In this document: one piece after another, positions 19,098-20,425 of the stretch
How positions within the stretch are numbered: position 1 is the stretch's first letter
Layout: every line of letters begins with the position of its first letter
Source of the DNA: Methyloceanibacter sp.
GTDB lineage: Bacteria; Pseudomonadota; Alphaproteobacteria; Rhizobiales; Methyloligellaceae
Direction of reading: 5' to 3'
Assembly: GCA_025449615.1 (NCBI GenBank)
Contig: JANWJA010000051.1
Span: 1-20,425, forward strand
DNA length: 20,425 nucleotides
Notes under the pieces: generated by a model
Databases searched by the model: none
The model's input: the letters and a program-made list of their open reading frames with translations, nothing else
What the model was told of the DNA's origin: nothing
Made by a program: the position numbers and the translations under genes

Positions 19098-19370
19098 TCA
19101 TCGGTCGGTGCAAACACTGCGCTGGCACATGGAGCCCGCCCCGCAATCGCCATCCTCTGTGCAGGTCTTTTGCGTAGGTTCGTCGGTTTCAGGCGGCAGA
19201 TCCCTGCGGGGGTCAGCATCGCGTGCATGGCTCGATTTGCCGCCCATGCAAACGCCATAAAGACCGGTGCCCTTCACGCATGTTGCTCCAGAATCGCAAT
19301 CCGAATCATCCATGCAGGCGAGCGTTGGCGTTGCGGTAAGTGCGACGATGATGGCAACAAGAATCCGCAT
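19098..19370 (-). CDS. small exported protein with two C-x-DxDC cysteine modules
   Basis: A 90-residue protein with a signal peptide (MRILVAIIVALTATPTLA) and two short cysteine modules. The first reads CMDDSDCDSGATCVKGTG...VC and the second CTEDGDCGAGSMCQRSVC. A charged, Pro-rich linker (about residues 46-66) separates them. Each module has four cysteines in C-x4-5-DC-x5-C-x4-9-C spacing, similar to Dickkopf-like or EB-like knots and to short modules in myxobacterial lipoproteins. The Asp residues might bind calcium. GGAGGG just before the ATG at 19370 fixes the start. Function unknown. Confidence 0.72.
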   Translation of the reverse strand: MRILVAIIVALTATPTLACMDDSDCDSGATCVKGTGLYGVCMGGKSSHARDADPRRDLPPETDEPTQKTCTEDGDCGAGSMCQRSVCTDR

Positions 19371-19771
19371 GACCACCCTCCGTTATTTCCGCACCATCGG
19401 ACGGAGGACAATCTACATCACATTGCGAGAGCCCTGACGCGACGCTTTCCCGCACCGGGGTTCGGAAGCGTCCGTCCGTGCTTTACTTGTTCCTAGGAAC
19501 TGAGTTCAGGGAGCGACGTCGTCCATTCCTCCATTGTTGCCCTAGGGGTTAGCTATGGAGGGCGACGACTGCGGTCCCCCTGGCGACGACTGAAATTATT
19601 GGTGAGCCACGCCGCTTCCCGGCACCCGGGGCGTGGAGAAAATCCCCGGCGCCGCACGCGTTTAATGGTTATCGTTAATGCGGAGTAATTCTGGGATTGA
19701 TTCAATTTTTATGCAAATAGAGTTCGTCTGAAGCTCGGCTCGCAAGCCTGTTAATACCAGGAGAGTTCGAA
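19371..19771. other. intergenic region upstream of the Flp pilin gene
   Basis: No gene is supported in these 401 bases. It contains a perfect 12-base palindrome GTTCCTAGGAAC at 19489-19500, extended by another GTTC at 19504-19507. Two copies of GGCGACGACTG lie 21 bases apart at 19561-19592. The stretch 19660-19740 is AT-rich and should hold the pilin promoter. Two TTAA half-sites at 19662 and 19675 are nine bases apart, not the seven expected for CtrA. Confidence 0.5.
19561..19592. repeat. 11-base direct repeats spaced two helical turns apart
   Basis: GGCGACGACTG occurs at 19561-19571 and 19582-19592, starting exactly 21 bases apart, so both face the same side of the helix. A related GCGACG lies at 19513-19518. 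The arrangement resembles tandem sites for a response regulator upstream of the pilin gene. Confidence 0.5.
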
Positions 19772-19957
19772 ATGACGAATCTCTTTGTCCGCTTCGCCGA
19801 AAACGAGTCCGGTGCCACCGCCATCGAGTATGGCCTCATTGTCGCTGCCATCTCCGTCGCAATCCTGACTGTTGTGTTTTCGATAGGCAGTCACCAAAGC
19901 GCGACCTTCAAGATCATCGCTGCCATGTTTCCGGGGCAGACTGCTTTTAGCCGATAA
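19772..19957 (+). CDS. Flp/Fap-type pilin component
   Basis: A 61-residue type IVb pilin precursor. The N-terminal leader MTNLFVRFAENESG is followed by ATAIEYGLIVAAISVAILTVV, the diagnostic Flp pattern. Processing by a TadV-type prepilin peptidase is expected between G14 and A15, with the conserved Glu and Tyr of EYGLI at mature positions 4-5... The hydrophobic helix anchors the subunit before assembly into thin adhesive pili. The C-terminal part (SATFKIIAAMF) also fits the family. CAGGAGAG precedes the ATG. No tad/cpa assembly genes lie in the window, so it is either an extra pilin copy served by a distant Tad locus or the edge of such a locus; the next gene to the right is a regulator on the opposite strand. 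Confidence 0.93.
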   Translation: MTNLFVRFAENESGATAIEYGLIVAAISVAILTVVFSIGSHQSATFKIIAAMFPGQTAFSR

Positions 19958-20203
19958 GTGAGACGCACCGCGGCGAAAATCGTCAAGCTGCCCGACTTGT
20001 TGCGAACGCACTGCGGATCTTTTTCGCCCTCGAGCTTGATGGTGTCGCCTTGTGGCGAGGTGATCCGAAGTCAGCGGTTAGTGCGTGAGGGCGCACCAGA
20101 CTAACTTGCCAGCCAGAATTGCGAGCATTACCGAAAACACGCCGCCCATTAAAGCGATGAGGGTATTCGCCCTGACCGGAGAAGTGGCGAGAAAGATTGG
20201 CGC

Positions 20204-20425
20204 TCAAATGAAAGAACGCCGACCCTCCATCAGGAGGACAGCAAGCTCGGCCTGACGATGGGTGTGAGTTTTCGAGAAAACTGACTTGAGTTGGGTTTTC
20301 GCGGTCTGAACGGAAATCCCGTGAAGGTGCGCGATGTTTGCCAAGGTCTTGCCTCGGGCAATCCCCAAAGCAATGCGCGCTTCTGCTGGCGTCAACTGGA
20401 AACCGGCTACCAAATTTATTTCATC
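20204..20425 (-). CDS. LuxR-type transcriptional regulator, C-terminal HTH domain (truncated by window edge)
   Basis: The visible 73 residues run open to the right edge and end at the stop codon at 20204-20206. They form a LuxR/GerE-type helix-turn-helix: FQLTPAEARIALGIARGKTLANIA, then HGISVQTAKTQLKSVFSKT and HRQAELAVLL. The pattern LTPAEARIAxxxAxGxxxxxIA...VxTxLKxxFxKTxxxRQAELV is typical of a rhizobial class of LuxR-type regulators. The N-terminal sensing or receiver part lies outside the window, so the signal is unknown. It faces the Flp pilin gene convergently across 246 bases with no supported gene, and could regulate it only as speculation. Confidence 0.88.
   Translation of the reverse strand, partial: DEINLVAGFQLTPAEARIALGIARGKTLANIAHLHGISVQTAKTQLKSVFSKTHTHRQAELAVLLMEGRRSFI

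Noticed and set aside
19496..19520. GGAAC-N16-CGTC upstream of the pilin, tested as an EcfG promoter
   Set aside because: The -10 element is one base off and lies 250 bases from the start codon, and GGAAC is part of a palindrome that explains it equally well.
19662..19678. Possible CtrA site (two TTAA half-sites) before the pilin gene
   Set aside because: The half-sites are nine bases apart, while CtrA requires seven.
20080..20150. Minus-strand peptide of about 23 residues with one membrane-like helix (MGGVFSVMLAILAGKLVWC)
   Set aside because: No ribosome site and no conservation evidence; too short to support as a gene.

Overview
The window is GC-rich chromosomal DNA from an alphaproteobacterium, most likely of the order Hyphomicrobiales (Bradyrhizobium/Rhodopseudomonas-like). 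The evidence is the ssb-gyrA-coaD-cyclophilin-cyclophilin-queA-tgt gene order, several alphaproteobacterial families (DUF2585, DUF2269, a bactofilin, a Flp pilin), an EcfG-type stress promoter and an alphaproteobacterial-type LexA box. It reads mainly as core genome with a more variable right-hand third. I see no phage, insertion sequence, CRISPR array, tRNA or rRNA.

Layout. 1-1127 (-): N-terminal part of uvrA, running off the left edge, with a palindromic element inside the reading frame. 1128-3160: a degraded tail of an RTX/M10-type secreted protein, then a convergent pair of membrane protein genes (DUF2585 and MAPEG). 3160-4244 (+): ssb behind a candidate SOS box, then a DUF2269 membrane protein. 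4301-4927 (-): an exported PRC-barrel protein behind a good EcfG (general stress response) promoter. 5273-11985 (+): gyrA, then a tight run of coaD, two cyclophilins, queA and tgt, the last two forming the queuosine step pair. 11990-12928 (-): an EamA/DMT transporter convergent with tgt. 13015-14087 (+): a short DHFR-like protein and a bactofilin. 14157-16285 (-): a small conserved protein, a DEAD-box RNA helicase and another small conserved protein. 16436-19370 (-): six consecutive genes for exported or membrane-anchored proteins, mostly small and unknown, around an orphan amino-acid-type solute-binding protein. 19772-19957 (+): an isolated Flp pilin. 20204-20425 (-): the C-terminal DNA-binding domain of a LuxR-type regulator, cut by the right edge.

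How the genes fit together. uvrA and ssb are DNA repair genes; only ssb shows a plausible LexA site here. QueA and Tgt act in queuosine modification of tRNA, and coaD and the cyclophilins appear to be co-transcribed with them. The exported-protein cluster at 16436-19370 is the least explained part. Points most worth a second look: a tRNA-guanine transglycosylase that has lost three of its four zinc ligands, a GyrA with Asn-Leu at the quinolone-critical positions, a gyrA start codon sitting in an anti-Shine-Dalgarno-like sequence, the EcfG promoter, and the cluster of small exported proteins. I did not find a convincing, wholly new multi-gene system.
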